64,000 bases of DNA. Origin: Massilia litorea (GTDB taxonomy: Bacteria; Pseudomonadota; Gammaproteobacteria; Burkholderiales; Burkholderiaceae_D). The notes below the pieces were generated by a model that was given only the letters and a program-made list of their open reading frames with translations, was not told the origin of the DNA and did not search any database. Shown piece after piece: positions 17,435-26,328 of the stretch. Position 1 is the first letter of the stretch; the number at the start of each line of letters is the position of its first letter. The stretch lies in contig NZ_CP062941.1 in assembly GCF_015101885.1 (NCBI RefSeq), positions 1,612,001 to 1,676,000 of the forward strand. The letters are read 5' to 3'. The position numbers were made by a program, and so were the translations under genes.

Positions 17435-18537
17435 TCCGCCACTGCCAGCGGCAGGCTGATCTCGGCCATGAAAGTGCCGTCCACGCTTTCGGTGCGCAGG
17501 CTGGCGCGCGGGTCGGCCAGCGCCAGGCGCGCCCGCGTATTCGCCAGACCGAGGCCGGTGCCGGGATTCGGCGAAGCCCAGGCGCTCACCGGATTCATCA
17601 CGCGGATCAAGAGCTCATCGGCCGTACGCTCGAACGACAGCCGGATGTCGCCCGCGCCGTCGTGACAGTCGAGGTCGTGGCGCAGCGCGTTTTCGATCAG
17701 CGGCTGCAGCAGCAGCGGCGGGCATGCGCCCTGGCGCACCGCGTCGTCGTCGCCGTCGATGCGGATCTGCAGGCGCTCGCCATAGCGCAGGCGCTGCAGG
17801 GCGAGATAGTCGCGCACGAAGCCGAGTTCCTCGTCGATGGTCACGCCCTCGCGCTGGGTGGCCGACAAGGCGTAGCGCAGCAGGTCGGAGAGGCGCCCGA
17901 TGCCGGCCAGGGCATCGGCCTTGTCGCCGGCGCGCACGAGGGCGCTGATCGCGTTCAGGGCATTGAAGATGAAGTGGGGTTCCAGCTGCGCGCGCAGGGC
18001 CAGCATGCGCTGCTGTTCCAAAGCCAGGTGCAGGTTCAGGTTTTCCGCCTGGGCTTTTATGAACGCCTCGCTGCGGGCGCGCGCTTCGCGGTGGTTGCCG
18101 ATGGCGACCATGGCAATGAAGGTGCCGGTCGTCCACGCCGTCTCGGTGAACCAGGTCATCTTCCCCATCGCTTCCAGTTCGGCCCAGGCGCTGGCCAGCG
18201 AGAGCGCGTCGCCGCGTGTCAGGATTCCCACGCTGCCCACATAAAACCATTCGAGCGGCAGGAACACGAGCACCAGGCCGGCGTAGATCGCCAGCGTGGC
18301 GCGGCGCTCCATGAACAGTGCCGGACGGCGCAGCAGCACGAGGCCGAGGACGCTGCTCAGCGCCATCACGGGCACGTGCCACGACCACCATTCGAGCAGG
18401 AGGGCGGGATACGATGCCGCCCGGCCGTGTTGCAGCCGGTCGCTGTAGTTGCCGAGCGCCCCGGCCGCGCACAGCGCCGTCCAGAAGGCGATGTGGTTGA
18501 CAATCGTGCGCGCGTCCTTGCGTTGTTGTTCGTTCAT
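17431..18537 (-). CDS. LytS/YehU-type sensor histidine kinase
   Basis: The kinase (368 aa) has four probable membrane helices in residues 15-160, with little periplasmic sequence, then a short coiled coil. A His_kinase (PF06580-type) domain carries the phospho-acceptor His in LEPHFIFNALNAISALV (about residue 190). The HATPase region follows, with PPLLLQPLIENALRHDL (N box) and GTGLGLANTRARL (G box). This architecture goes with LytTR regulators, which is what the overlapping downstream gene encodes. The signal is probably sensed within the membrane. The gene is divergent from the TonB-dependent receptor. Confidence 0.92.
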   Translation of the reverse strand: MNEQQRKDARTIVNHIAFWTALCAAGALGNYSDRLQHGRAASYPALLLEWWSWHVPVMALSSVLGLVLLRRPALFMERRATLAIYAGLVLVFLPLEWFYVGSVGILTRGDALSLASAWAELEAMGKMTWFTETAWTTGTFIAMVAIGNHREARARSEAFIKAQAENLNLHLALEQQRMLALRAQLEPHFIFNALNAISALVRAGDKADALAGIGRLSDLLRYALSATQREGVTIDEELGFVRDYLALQRLRYGERLQIRIDGDDDAVRQGACPPLLLQPLIENALRHDLDCHDGAGDIRLSFERTADELLIRVMNPVSAWASPNPGTGLGLANTRARLALADPRASLRTESVDGTFMAEISLPLAVAD

Positions 18538-18586
18538 GGTGCGCCGAGTATAGCAGCGCAGGGAAGGGCGAAAATGCCGGATGGCA

Positions 18587-18654
18587 GGCGCTCGTCACAC
18601 GGCGGCGGCGCTTCGTCACATGGCTGGCGCCAGGGGCATCGCCGGCCCTACAAT
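18587..18654 (+). promoter_or_regulatory. Candidate LytTR operator and activator-dependent promoter
   Basis: Two direct repeats, GGCGCTCGTCACA (18587-18599) and GGCGCTTCGTCACA (18607-18620), have their CGTCACA cores 21 bp apart, two helical turns, as in AlgR/AgrA-type sites. A TACAAT -10 box follows at about 18649-18654 without a recognisable -35, as expected for an activated promoter of the TonB-dependent receptor gene. Confidence 0.5.
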
Positions 18655-18685
18655 CGCCGCCTACCTCACACCTCGACGAACCGCC

Positions 18686-20782
18686 ATGAAACGCCTGCCG
18701 CTGTTGCTGTTGCTGTCTCCCTTGCCGTATGCCGCTGCGCAGGAGGCGCCGGCGCGCGTCGAGGTCAAGGGCGCGGCGCAGCAGCAGGATTCGGCGGCGG
18801 CGAAGCAGGTGGTCGGGCGTACCGAGATCGCGGCCTATGGCGACGCCAGCCTGGCCGACGTGCTGAAACGCCAGGGCGGCGTGTCCATCGTCGGCAGCGA
18901 GGTGCGCATGCGCGGCCTCGGCACCGGCTATACGCAGATCCTGGTGGACGGCGAGCCGGTGCCCCAGGGTTTTACGCTCGATTCGATTGCGCCCGAGCTG
19001 GTCGAGCGCATCGAGATCGCGCGTAGCCCCACGGCCGACCGCAGCGCCCAGGCGGTCGCCGGCAGCATCAACATCGTGCTGCGCAAGCGCAGCGGCGGCG
19101 CCCGCCGCGAAGACAAGGTGTCCGCCAACTACCAGCGCGGCCGCTGGAGCCCATCGCTGTCGACCCAGGCCAGCGGCAAGGATGACAATCTGGCCTGGAC
19201 CCTGGGCGCCACCTTCGACCGTATCGTGGGCATCGACGGCATCTCCACCGAGGAGACGGTCGACAGCGGCAGCACCAGGATCGCGGCGCGCCGCTTCCTC
19301 GCGGCGGGACTGGCCCGCACCAATCGCCTCAACCTCGCGCCGCGCCTGAACTGGACTTTCGAAAATGGCGATACCCTGGCCTGGCAAACCCTCGCCGGTG
19401 TTACCCGCGCGCGCGGCGGCACCGTCGAAGCCGAACAGACGCTCCTCGGCGCACCGACCGCCTACCCGGGCAGTGCCGCCACGCTCGCCTCGCAGACCGC
19501 CAGCCTGCGCAGCGACCTGGCCTGGGCGCACCGCCTGCAGGGGGCCGGCAAGCTGACCGTCAAAGGCGTCGTCGACGGCAGCCGGCGCCGCGGCGATTAC
19601 CTGTTCCTCGGCACCCGGCCGGACGGCAGGCCGGGCCTGGCGCGCGTCGTGGCTTCCGGTGCTGACGAGAAAACGGCCAGCCTGAACGGCAAGTACCTGG
19701 CGCCGCTCGGCGCCGCACACAGCCTGGGCCTCGGCTGGGACGCCAGCCATACGACGCGTGGCGAACACCGCAACCAGCACGACACCGTCGACGGCGCGCC
19801 GGGTGCGCCGGGTGAGCAACGGCGGCAAGACTACACCGCCCGCGTCGAGCGCCTGGCGCTGTTCGCCCAGGACGAGTGGACCATCTCCGAGACCTTCGAA
19901 GGCTATGCCGGATTGCGCTGGGAAGGACTGCGCACGGGTACCGATGGCGCCGACCTGGCGCGCGTGGCTTCAAGCAGCAGCGTGGCCAGCCCGATCCTGC
20001 AGCTGCTGTGGAAGCTGCCGCACAAGCATCAGCTGCGCCTGGCGCTGGCGCGCACCTACAAGGCGCCGTTGACGCGCGACCTGGTCCCGCGCCGCTACAC
20101 GATCAACAACAATAACGGCCCGGCCAACCCCGACGCCGAGGGCAATCCGGCGCTACGTCCGGAACTGAGCCGGGGGCTCGATCTCGCCTGGGAGCGCCCG
20201 CTCGGCAAGGGCGGTACGGCCACGCTGTCCGGCTACGCCAGGCGCGTCTCCGACGTGACCACCCAGCAGCTGTACCGGGCCGGCGCCAGCTGGGTTTCTC
20301 GCCCGATCAACAATGGCAATGCGGACCTGGCCGGCATCGAGCTCGATCTGAAATCGCCCGTCAAACTGGGAGACAGGACGTTTGCGCTGCGCCTGAACGC
20401 GGGCCGCAACTGGTCGCGCGTGCGCAATGTGCCGGGGCCCGACAACACCCTGGCCGAGCAGGTCCCGTTCACGGCGAACGCCGGCATCGACTACCGCGGC
20501 GGCGCCTGGGACGCCGGCGCGAATGTGAATCTGCGGGGGAGTGCGACCAGCCGCTCGAACGACGGTGTCGCAACGTATCTCGGCCGGACCGCGCTGCTCG
20601 ACCTGTACTGGACCCGCAAGCTCGATGCGCAGTGGCGCGCCCGCGTCAGCGTGGCCAATGCCCTGGGCCGCGACCGCCAGACGGGAACCTTGTATCGCGA
20701 CGCCGGCGGCACGGTCGTCAGGCGGGAGCTGACCTGGGAAGGCATGGCCAGCCTGCGCGTCGGCCTGGAGCGCGCCCTGTAA
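18686..20782 (+). CDS. TonB-dependent outer-membrane receptor
   Basis: The receptor (698 aa) starts with a signal peptide (MKRLPLLLLLSPLPYAAAQ). The plug domain at about residues 45-145 contains DVLKRQGGVSIVGSEVRMRG and the usual ERIEIARSPTADRS end motif. The rest is a 22-strand barrel with a C-terminal aromatic/hydrophobic ending suited to BAM recognition. It would import a scarce ligand (metal chelate, sugar or peptide) using TonB energy; nothing in the sequence names the ligand. The adjacent divergent LytTR two-component operon and the tandem repeats in the shared promoter suggest it is the regulated target. It ends 8 bp before the convergent phosphatase gene. Confidence 0.92.
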   Translation: MKRLPLLLLLSPLPYAAAQEAPARVEVKGAAQQQDSAAAKQVVGRTEIAAYGDASLADVLKRQGGVSIVGSEVRMRGLGTGYTQILVDGEPVPQGFTLDSIAPELVERIEIARSPTADRSAQAVAGSINIVLRKRSGGARREDKVSANYQRGRWSPSLSTQASGKDDNLAWTLGATFDRIVGIDGISTEETVDSGSTRIAARRFLAAGLARTNRLNLAPRLNWTFENGDTLAWQTLAGVTRARGGTVEAEQTLLGAPTAYPGSAATLASQTASLRSDLAWAHRLQGAGKLTVKGVVDGSRRRGDYLFLGTRPDGRPGLARVVASGADEKTASLNGKYLAPLGAAHSLGLGWDASHTTRGEHRNQHDTVDGAPGAPGEQRRQDYTARVERLALFAQDEWTISETFEGYAGLRWEGLRTGTDGADLARVASSSSVASPILQLLWKLPHKHQLRLALARTYKAPLTRDLVPRRYTINNNNGPANPDAEGNPALRPELSRGLDLAWERPLGKGGTATLSGYARRVSDVTTQQLYRAGASWVSRPINNGNADLAGIELDLKSPVKLGDRTFALRLNAGRNWSRVRNVPGPDNTLAEQVPFTANAGIDYRGGAWDAGANVNLRGSATSRSNDGVATYLGRTALLDLYWTRKLDAQWRARVSVANALGRDRQTGTLYRDAGGTVVRRELTWEGMASLRVGLERAL

Positions 20783-20789
20783 AAAAGGT

Positions 20790-21311
20790 TCAGGGCGCGG
20801 GACCGGTCGCCGGCGGGGACGTGAACAGCACGGTCGCCACGCTGCCGCCGGCGCCGGGAATGAGCTGGTACAGGCGGTCGTATTCGTTGTCGGCGATCTC
20901 CAGCCCCGGCTGCCCGCCGAACAGGCGTACCAGTTCCGACAGGGTGTTCGAGTGGCCGACGACGAGCACCGGGCCGCTCAATGCCTTGACCTTCTCGACC
21001 AGCGCCCTGGGCGTGCGCGGATCGTATTCCTGCACTTGCACGCCGCTCGCCTGCGCCAGCGGCTGCGCGGTCTGGCGGGTGCGGCGGGTTGCTGTACTGA
21101 AGATGTGCGCGATGCCGGTTTTACCCAGCATCGTCGCGATGTTCTGCGCGCGCAGGCGGCCCTGCGGTGACAGTTCCGGGTCCTTGCCCTCGAGCGCCTT
21201 TTCGCCATGGCGTACCAGGTAAATCATCGACGGCTCCGCGCTGGCGGCACAGGGCGCCAGCAGGGCAAGGGCAAGAGCGAAAACGCCGGACAGGCGCGCG
21301 AACAGGGGCAT
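20790..21311 (-). CDS. SixA-like histidine phosphatase family protein, exported
   Basis: A signal peptide (MPLFARLSGVFALALALLA, cleavage near ASA) precedes a histidine phosphatase core of about 150 residues. The catalytic RHG motif is YLVRHGEK (about residue 33), Arg follows in TRRTRQTA, and the second His is in LVVGHSNTL (about 120). The length is that of the small SixA branch, but SixA is cytosolic whereas this one appears periplasmic. The substrate is unknown, with phospho-sugars or nucleotides possible. It is divergent from the downstream GNAT gene. Confidence 0.87.
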   Translation of the reverse strand: MPLFARLSGVFALALALLAPCAASAEPSMIYLVRHGEKALEGKDPELSPQGRLRAQNIATMLGKTGIAHIFSTATRRTRQTAQPLAQASGVQVQEYDPRTPRALVEKVKALSGPVLVVGHSNTLSELVRLFGGQPGLEIADNEYDRLYQLIPGAGGSVATVLFTSPPATGPAP

Positions 21312-21415
21312 GGTGTCTCCATCATGAAATCGAACAAAAACAGGCGTGAACCGGGCATGGTTGGTGCTATTCTTTCTGGCAACAAAACGACGCTGTCCAC
21401 AAGGATGCCACCACG

Positions 21416-21925
21416 ATGATTGTCCTGCAAACCGAACGGCTACGGGTGCGCCATATGGTGCCGGAGGACGCCGCCTTCATGCTCGGCCTGCTCAACGACC
21501 CCGCATGGCACCGCTACATCGGTGACCGCGGCATCCGCACGCTCGAGGGCGCGCGCGATTACATCCTCACCGGTCCAATGGCGATGGTGGCGCGCCTCGG
21601 CTTCGGCTTCGATATCGTCGAGCGCGCGGAAGACGGCTGCCCGATCGGCGTCTGCGGCCTGGCCAAGCGCGATTTTCTCGACGATGTCGATATCGGCTAT
21701 GCCTTCCTGCCGCAGTACGGCGGCCAGGGTTACGCCATCGAGGCGGCCAGGGCCGTGCTGGCGCATGCGAAACGACTGGGATTGAAGCGCATCGTTGCCA
21801 CCGTCCGTCCCGACAACAGCGCCTCCATTCGCGTGCTCGAAAAACTCGGCCTGCGCTTCGAGCGCATGATCCAGGCGCCGGATACCAGGCGCGAACTGCA
21901 GTTGTTCGCCATGGACCTCGCCTGA
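21416..21925 (+). CDS. GNAT N-acetyltransferase (RimJ/RimL type)
   Basis: This 169-aa protein has the RimJ/RimL-like opening TERLRVRHMVPEDAAFMLGL, a DVDIGYAFLPQYGGQGYAIE strand-loop that holds the acetyl-CoA-binding Gln-Gly-x-x-x-Glu, and PDNSASIRVLEKLGLRFE near the end. Members acetylate ribosomal proteins or small molecules; which applies here cannot be told. The start is ATG 21416. Confidence 0.88.
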   Translation: MIVLQTERLRVRHMVPEDAAFMLGLLNDPAWHRYIGDRGIRTLEGARDYILTGPMAMVARLGFGFDIVERAEDGCPIGVCGLAKRDFLDDVDIGYAFLPQYGGQGYAIEAARAVLAHAKRLGLKRIVATVRPDNSASIRVLEKLGLRFERMIQAPDTRRELQLFAMDLA

Positions 21926-21932
21926 GCGGAGC

Positions 21933-21966
21933 AAAAAAAAACGGCAGCGTGCGCACGCTGCCGTGT
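21933..21966. terminator. Bidirectional terminator
   Basis: A perfect 22-bp palindrome CGGCAGCGTG/CGCACGCTGCCG (21942-21963) is flanked by nine A on the left and a short T-rich tail on the right. It lies between the convergent GNAT and ttcA genes. The A-run makes it strong for the minus strand (ttcA operon). Confidence 0.85.
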
Positions 21967-21985
21967 TTACTACAACCTGGCCGAT

Positions 21986-22909
21986 TTACAGCTGCGTCAG
22001 CGAAATCGTGTTCGCCACCGGCGTCGAGCACGGCTCTTCGTCGAAGGCGATATCGCCCAGCGGATTGGGCACGCCATCCGTTTTCAGGTCCATGAAACCG
22101 AACAGATTCCGGTCCTGCAGGTGCGAGGGCACCACGGTCGAGAGCGACGAGAAGATATTGTCGACACGCCCCGGATGCGTCTTTTCCCAGCCGCGCAGCA
22201 TGGCCTTGATCTGCTTCCGCTGCAGGTTTTCCTGCGAGCCGCACAGGTCGCACGGAATGATCGGGAAGTTTTTCACTTCCGCGTAGCGCTCCGTGTCCGC
22301 TTCTTTGACGTAGGCCAGCGGACGGATCACCATGTGCTTGCCGTCGTCCGACACCAGCTTGGCCGGCATGCCTTTCAGCTTCCCGCCGAAGAACATGTTC
22401 AGGAAGAAGGTTTCCAGGATGTCGTCGCGGTGGTGGCCGAGGGCGATCTTGTTGCAGCCCAGTTCGTCGGCGACGCGGTACAGGATGCCGCGGCGCAGGC
22501 GCGAGCACAGCGAGCAGGTCGTTTTGCCTTCCGGGATCAGGCGCTTGACGATGGAATACGTGTCCTGGTTTTCGATGTGGTAGGCCACGCCGAGTTTATC
22601 CAGGTAGGCCGGCAGCACCTCGGCCGGGAAATTCGGCTGCTTCTGGTCGAGGTTCACGGCGACGATATCGAAATGGATCGGCGCGCGCTCGCGCAGCGTC
22701 ATCAGGATGTCGAGCAGGGCATAGCTGTCCTTGCCGCCGGACAGGCAGACCATCACCTTGTCGCCGTCTTCGATCATGTTGAAATCGCCGATCGCCTGGC
22801 CGACCAGGCGGCACAGGCGTTTATGGAGCTTGTTGTTCTCGTGGGCGATCTTTTCCAGTTTCTTCGCGTCCGCGCCTTCCGGGGACACGTCATTCAATAC
22901 GGCACTCAT
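21986..22909 (-). CDS. ttcA: tRNA 2-thiocytidine(32) synthetase TtcA
   Basis: TtcA (307 aa) thiolates C32 of several tRNAs using ATP and a [4Fe-4S] cluster. The PP-loop ATPase motif is [16 protein letters not shown] (about residue 52-68) and the cluster-binding pair is in [12 protein letters not shown] (about 130-140), with a third Cys in IPCDLCGSQ (about 220). The length matches E. coli TtcA (311). Its start overlaps the end of folB by 4 bp, so the genes are co-transcribed and coupled. Confidence 0.95.
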   Translation of the reverse strand: MSAVLNDVSPEGADAKKLEKIAHENNKLHKRLCRLVGQAIGDFNMIEDGDKVMVCLSGGKDSYALLDILMTLRERAPIHFDIVAVNLDQKQPNFPAEVLPAYLDKLGVAYHIENQDTYSIVKRLIPEGKTTCSLCSRLRRGILYRVADELGCNKIALGHHRDDILETFFLNMFFGGKLKGMPAKLVSDDGKHMVIRPLAYVKEADTERYAEVKNFPIIPCDLCGSQENLQRKQIKAMLRGWEKTHPGRVDNIFSSLSTVVPSHLQDRNLFGFMDLKTDGVPNPLGDIAFDEEPCSTPVANTISLTQL

Positions 22910-23304
22910 GCTTCTTCCTTAATCTGAAACACTTCCACGCCGACGCCTTCGCAGTCGGGATACACGTCCGGCTTCATCGTCGAGACGCGCGCGGCGCGCA
23001 CGCGCGGGTGGGCCAGCATGGCGCGCACGACGTCGTCGCACAGGGTTTCCTGCAGGTGAACGTGGCCTTGGGCCATGCGCTGGGCAATGGTCTCGCGCAT
23101 GAAATCGTAGTCGACGACTTCATCGAGCTGGTCGGCCGTCGGGGTCGATTCGGCCAGCGGGATGTACAGGTCGACATTGATCAGGACGCGCTGTTCTCCC
23201 TTCTTTTCGAAGTCGTGTACGCCGATGTTGATCATCACTTCGTAGTTGCGCAGGAACAGCCGGCGGCAATCGCGCAAGCTCGGGTGGGTGAGGGCGGACA
23301 GCAT
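22906..23304 (-). CDS. folB: Dihydroneopterin aldolase FolB
   Basis: The protein (132 aa) converts 7,8-dihydroneopterin to 6-hydroxymethyl-dihydropterin and glycolaldehyde in folate synthesis. The core [18 protein letters not shown] with its conserved INIGVxxxE motif, then [12 protein letters not shown] and [10 protein letters not shown], are all family marks. The ATG at 23304 (MLSALTHPS) lies 8 bases after AAGG; a TTG two codons earlier is less likely. It is slightly longer than E. coli FolB (122). The pteridine-reductase-like SDR gene sits immediately upstream, giving a small folate operon with ttcA. Confidence 0.92.
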   Translation of the reverse strand: MLSALTHPSLRDCRRLFLRNYEVMINIGVHDFEKKGEQRVLINVDLYIPLAESTPTADQLDEVVDYDFMRETIAQRMAQGHVHLQETLCDDVVRAMLAHPRVRAARVSTMKPDVYPDCEGVGVEVFQIKEEA

Positions 23305-23327
23305 AAGCAAGACCTTGTTAAGTTATT

Positions 23328-24113
23328 TCAATTCGTAAGAAACATCACATCGCGCGCCAGCGGCACCAGGTGCTGGCCGCCGTCGACCACCAAGGTGGTG
23401 CCGGTGAGCGCGCGTGCCGATGCCGCATAGACGACGGCGTCGGCAATGTCCTGGGGGGTCGAAGAGCGTCCCAGCGGCGTGACGGTGTGCGCCTTGCTGA
23501 AACCTTCTTCGCTCTGGTCGCCCGACACCATCGTGATGCCGGGCGCGACGCCGACGATGCGTACCTGGGGCGCCAGCGCCTGGGCCAGCATGGTGGTGGC
23601 GGCGTCGAGCGCCGCTTTCGACAGCGTGTACGACAAAAAATCCGGGTTCAAATTGTACAGTTTCTGGTCGAGCAGGTTGATGACGACCGCCTGGCTGTTT
23701 TCCGGCGTCGCCGCATGTAAAGCCTGCGCCAGCAGCAGGGGCGCGGCCAGGTTCGTATTCATATGCGCGGCGAGCAAGCTAGGAGAAAACGTGGTGGCGC
23801 TGTCGTATTCGAACAACGAAGCATTGTTGACCACACAGGTTACCCGTCCCAGTGCTTCGGCGGCGCGGCCCGGCAGGGCGCGTACTGCCGCCTCATCGCT
23901 CAAATCGGCCGGGAGCAGGGCGGCGCGCCGGCCGAGCCCTTGAATCGCGTCTGCCGTTTCCTTCGCTTCGCGTTCCGAGTGGCGGTAGTGGACGGCGATG
24001 TCCCAGCCGGCGGCGGCCAGACCGAGCGCGATCGCGCGGCCGAGGCGGCGTCCGGCTCCGGTGACGAGCGCGACCTTGGTCTGGTCCCCGGCGCTTGGCG
24101 TGATGTGCGTCAT
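23328..24113 (-). CDS. SDR family oxidoreductase, pteridine reductase (PTR1/FolM)-like
   Basis: The protein (261 aa) is a classical-length SDR with a cofactor motif TGAGRRLGRAIA, whose Arg pair after the Gly loop is typical of NADPH-using pteridine reductases, and NNAS in the core. The usual catalytic Ser is replaced by Asp: INLLDQ has Asp, with Tyr 13 residues and Lys 17 residues later (LSYTLSK). This is the Asp-Tyr-Lys spacing of Leishmania PTR1 (Asp181, Tyr194, Lys198). Together with its place just ahead of folB this points to reduction of dihydrofolate, dihydrobiopterin or dihydromonapterin (FolM-like). The exact substrate is inferred. Confidence 0.8.
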   Translation of the reverse strand: MTHITPSAGDQTKVALVTGAGRRLGRAIALGLAAAGWDIAVHYRHSEREAKETADAIQGLGRRAALLPADLSDEAAVRALPGRAAEALGRVTCVVNNASLFEYDSATTFSPSLLAAHMNTNLAAPLLLAQALHAATPENSQAVVINLLDQKLYNLNPDFLSYTLSKAALDAATTMLAQALAPQVRIVGVAPGITMVSGDQSEEGFSKAHTVTPLGRSSTPQDIADAVVYAASARALTGTTLVVDGGQHLVPLARDVMFLTN

Positions 24114-24133
24114 AGTCTTGGCATTGGCTGAAA

Positions 24134-24162
24134 TTGTTGATCCGTGCCGATCTGGCTACAAT
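24134..24162 (+). promoter_or_regulatory. Sigma-70 promoter of the MidA-family gene
   Basis: TTGTTG, a 17-bp spacer and TACAAT lie directly before the gene. Transcription would begin around 24168-24170, at the ATG itself. Confidence 0.55.
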
Positions 24163-24168
24163 GCCGGG

Positions 24169-25317
24169 ATGTCCCTGCCCCTTCCCGACAGCGACGCGCT
24201 GGCCGCGTCCCATGCCCTGCAACAGGAAATTGCCACCGCCATTCAACAGGCGGGCGGCGCCATTCCCTTCTCTCGTTTCATGGAGCTGGCGCTGTATGCG
24301 CCCCGGCTCGGCTACTACAGCGGCGGCGCGGCCAAGCTGGGGGCGAGCGGCGATTTTACGACCGCGCCCGAGATCTCGCCCCTGTTCGGGGCGGCGCTGG
24401 CACGCGCGGCAGCCGCTATTATCGCCCAAAGCGCGCCCAACATCATCGAATTCGGCGCCGGCACCGGCAAGCTGGCGCGCGACGTGCTGACCGCCCTCGC
24501 CGACGAAGGCGTGAAGGTGGAGCGCTACACCATCATCGAACTGTCCGGAGAACTGCGCGCCCGCCAGCAGGCGGAGTTAAAAGATTTTCCGCAGGTCGAG
24601 TGGCGCGACGGCTTTCCCGCGTCCTTCAGCGGCGTGGTGCTGGCCAACGAAGTGCTCGACGCCATGCCGGTCGAGCTGGTGCTGAACACTCCCGAAGGCT
24701 GGCGCCGCCAGATGGTGACGATCGAGGACGGCCGTTTTACGTATGTCCAGGCCGAACTCGACGCGGACCTGGCGGCCCAGCTGGCGCGCCAGATCCCGGA
24801 CGCGGATTCGCTGCCCGAGGGGTATCTGACCGAACTGCACCCGGTCGCCTGCGGCTTCATGGGTTCGCTGGCGAGCATGTTCGAGGGCGGCAAGGGTGCG
24901 GCCATTTTGCTCGATTACGGCTTCCCGGCCCACGAATACTATGTCGACCAGCGCAGCGGCGGCACATTGATGTGCCATTACCGCCACCATTCGCACCCGG
25001 ATCCCTTTTATTTGCCGGGGCTGCAGGACATCACCTCCCACGTCGAGTTTACCGCGATGGCGCTGGCGGCCCAGGACGCTGGATTGCCGGTGCTGGGCTA
25101 TATGAACCAGGCCGGCTTCCTGCTCGGTTGCGGCATCGGTGACCTGCTGATGCGTACGGATCCCAACGATGTCGTGCGTTATTTGCCACAGTCGAAAGCG
25201 GTTCATAAGCTGGTGGCGCCGAGCGAAATGGGCGAGTTGTTCAAGGTACTGATCGTCGGCCACGAGGTGGAGCTGCCCGACGCGATCGCACAAGCGGATC
25301 GCAGCCGCCGTTTGTAG
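24169..25317 (+). CDS. Class I SAM-dependent methyltransferase, MidA/NDUFAF7 family
   Basis: The protein (382 aa) matches the MidA family: an N-terminal ISFSRFMELALYAPRLGYYS-like segment (here IPFSRFMELALYAPRLGYYS), then GDFTTAPEISPLFGAALAR, then the SAM-binding loop IIEFGAGTGKLARDVL (about residues 92-107) and VLANEVLDAMPVE. Human NDUFAF7 of this family dimethylates an arginine of the complex I subunit NDUFS2. Bacterial targets are not established. ATG 24169 is very close to the predicted transcription start, so the mRNA may be leaderless. The longer frame upstream overlaps the divergent SDR gene and is rejected. Confidence 0.9.
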   Translation: MSLPLPDSDALAASHALQQEIATAIQQAGGAIPFSRFMELALYAPRLGYYSGGAAKLGASGDFTTAPEISPLFGAALARAAAAIIAQSAPNIIEFGAGTGKLARDVLTALADEGVKVERYTIIELSGELRARQQAELKDFPQVEWRDGFPASFSGVVLANEVLDAMPVELVLNTPEGWRRQMVTIEDGRFTYVQAELDADLAAQLARQIPDADSLPEGYLTELHPVACGFMGSLASMFEGGKGAAILLDYGFPAHEYYVDQRSGGTLMCHYRHHSHPDPFYLPGLQDITSHVEFTAMALAAQDAGLPVLGYMNQAGFLLGCGIGDLLMRTDPNDVVRYLPQSKAVHKLVAPSEMGELFKVLIVGHEVELPDAIAQADRSRRL

Positions 25318-25330
25318 ACTTTATGGTATC

Positions 25331-25360
25331 TTGCGCTGGGGATACAAACCCGGCTATGCT
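25331..25360 (+). promoter_or_regulatory. Promoter of the J-domain gene
   Basis: TTGCGC (25331-25336), an 18-bp spacer and TATGCT (25355-25360) lie about 48 bp before the J-domain ATG. Confidence 0.45.
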
Positions 25361-25407
25361 GTCCCGATCAGCCTCCGGGACCGCTGACCTTCCACCAGAC
25401 CCGCACC

Positions 25408-26328
25408 ATGGCCAAGATCCACACCCATTACGACAACCTCAAGGTGGCGCGCGGCGCGCCGCAGGAAGTCGTGCGTGCGGCCTACAAGGCGCTCAGCCAG
25501 AAATACCATCCAGATAAAAACCAGGGCGACGAAAAGGCCGCCCGCATCATGGCGATCGTCAACACCGCCTACAACATCCTGTCCGATCCGGTGCGGCGCA
25601 GGGAGCACGACGAGTGGATCGCGGCCGAGGAATGGGAAGTCGAGTGGCTCGAGAGCAGCGGCGACGAGGGACACCGCGAGGGGGGCACCCGCGTGCGCGG
25701 CGAGAACTGGGAATCGCCGCCGCCCGCGCCGCGCCCGCGCCGCCGCCTGCTGCGCGACCCGCGCTGGTGGCTCGGCCTGCTCGGCGGCATGGCGGTCGGC
25801 GCCGTGTGCGTGCTGGTGCTGCTGCAGCCGCGCGTCCTGCCGGCCGCGCTCGCTTTCAGCGGCAAGGAGCAGGCGGCCGCGCTGACCTCGATCCCGAATC
25901 CCGATCCGGACGCCTGGGCCAGCCCGGCCGGCGCCAAGGCGCCGTCCGTCAAAACCCTGGCCGTGACCCAGCTGCTGGTACCGCCGCGCCAGCCCGAGTG
26001 CGATACCGATCTGGCCACCCCGGAAGCGCCGAACGGCGAGCCCTGGCCCGAGCAGTCCGGCTACGTCCCCGGCTACCCGCTGGGCAACAGCGGCCGCGAA
26101 ATGACGGTCGTGGTCGACAACAGCGCGAATCCGACGCCGGTGTTCGTCAAGATTGTTGACCTGGAGCGTCGCTCGAACGTGCGCCACGCGTATGTGCTGG
26201 GGAACGGCACGCTGACGATCGACGGGCTGGCAGCCGGCAAGTACGAGGTGCGCTATCAGAACGTGGTCGGCAGCGCCGCGCGTAGCGAATGCGCCAATCG
26301 CACCCGCCGCGCGGATGCGGGGTTTTAG
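25408..26328 (+). CDS. Membrane-anchored J-domain protein
   Basis: The N-terminal 70 residues are a J domain with the HPD motif (KYHPDKNQGD, about residue 33), so it should stimulate an Hsp70 (DnaK/HscA-type) ATPase. A charged, Pro/Arg-rich linker leads to one membrane helix at about residues 112-133 (WLGLLGGMAVGAVCVLVLL). The C-terminal 150 residues, which would be outside the membrane, contain a compact beta-rich stretch (EMTVVVDNSANPTPVFVKIV) resembling a carboxypeptidase-regulatory or DUF-type domain. This is not DnaJ, CbpA or DjlA. The J domain faces the cytosol, so it may recruit Hsp70 to the membrane. Its client is unknown. Confidence 0.82.
   Translation: MAKIHTHYDNLKVARGAPQEVVRAAYKALSQKYHPDKNQGDEKAARIMAIVNTAYNILSDPVRRREHDEWIAAEEWEVEWLESSGDEGHREGGTRVRGENWESPPPAPRPRRRLLRDPRWWLGLLGGMAVGAVCVLVLLQPRVLPAALAFSGKEQAAALTSIPNPDPDAWASPAGAKAPSVKTLAVTQLLVPPRQPECDTDLATPEAPNGEPWPEQSGYVPGYPLGNSGREMTVVVDNSANPTPVFVKIVDLERRSNVRHAYVLGNGTLTIDGLAAGKYEVRYQNVVGSAARSECANRTRRADAGF

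Noticed and set aside
18541..18685. Possible small gene in the kinase-receptor gap
   Set aside because: The in-frame codons upstream of the receptor start cover the tandem repeats and the -10 box and give no signal peptide; the receptor start at 18686 is clear.
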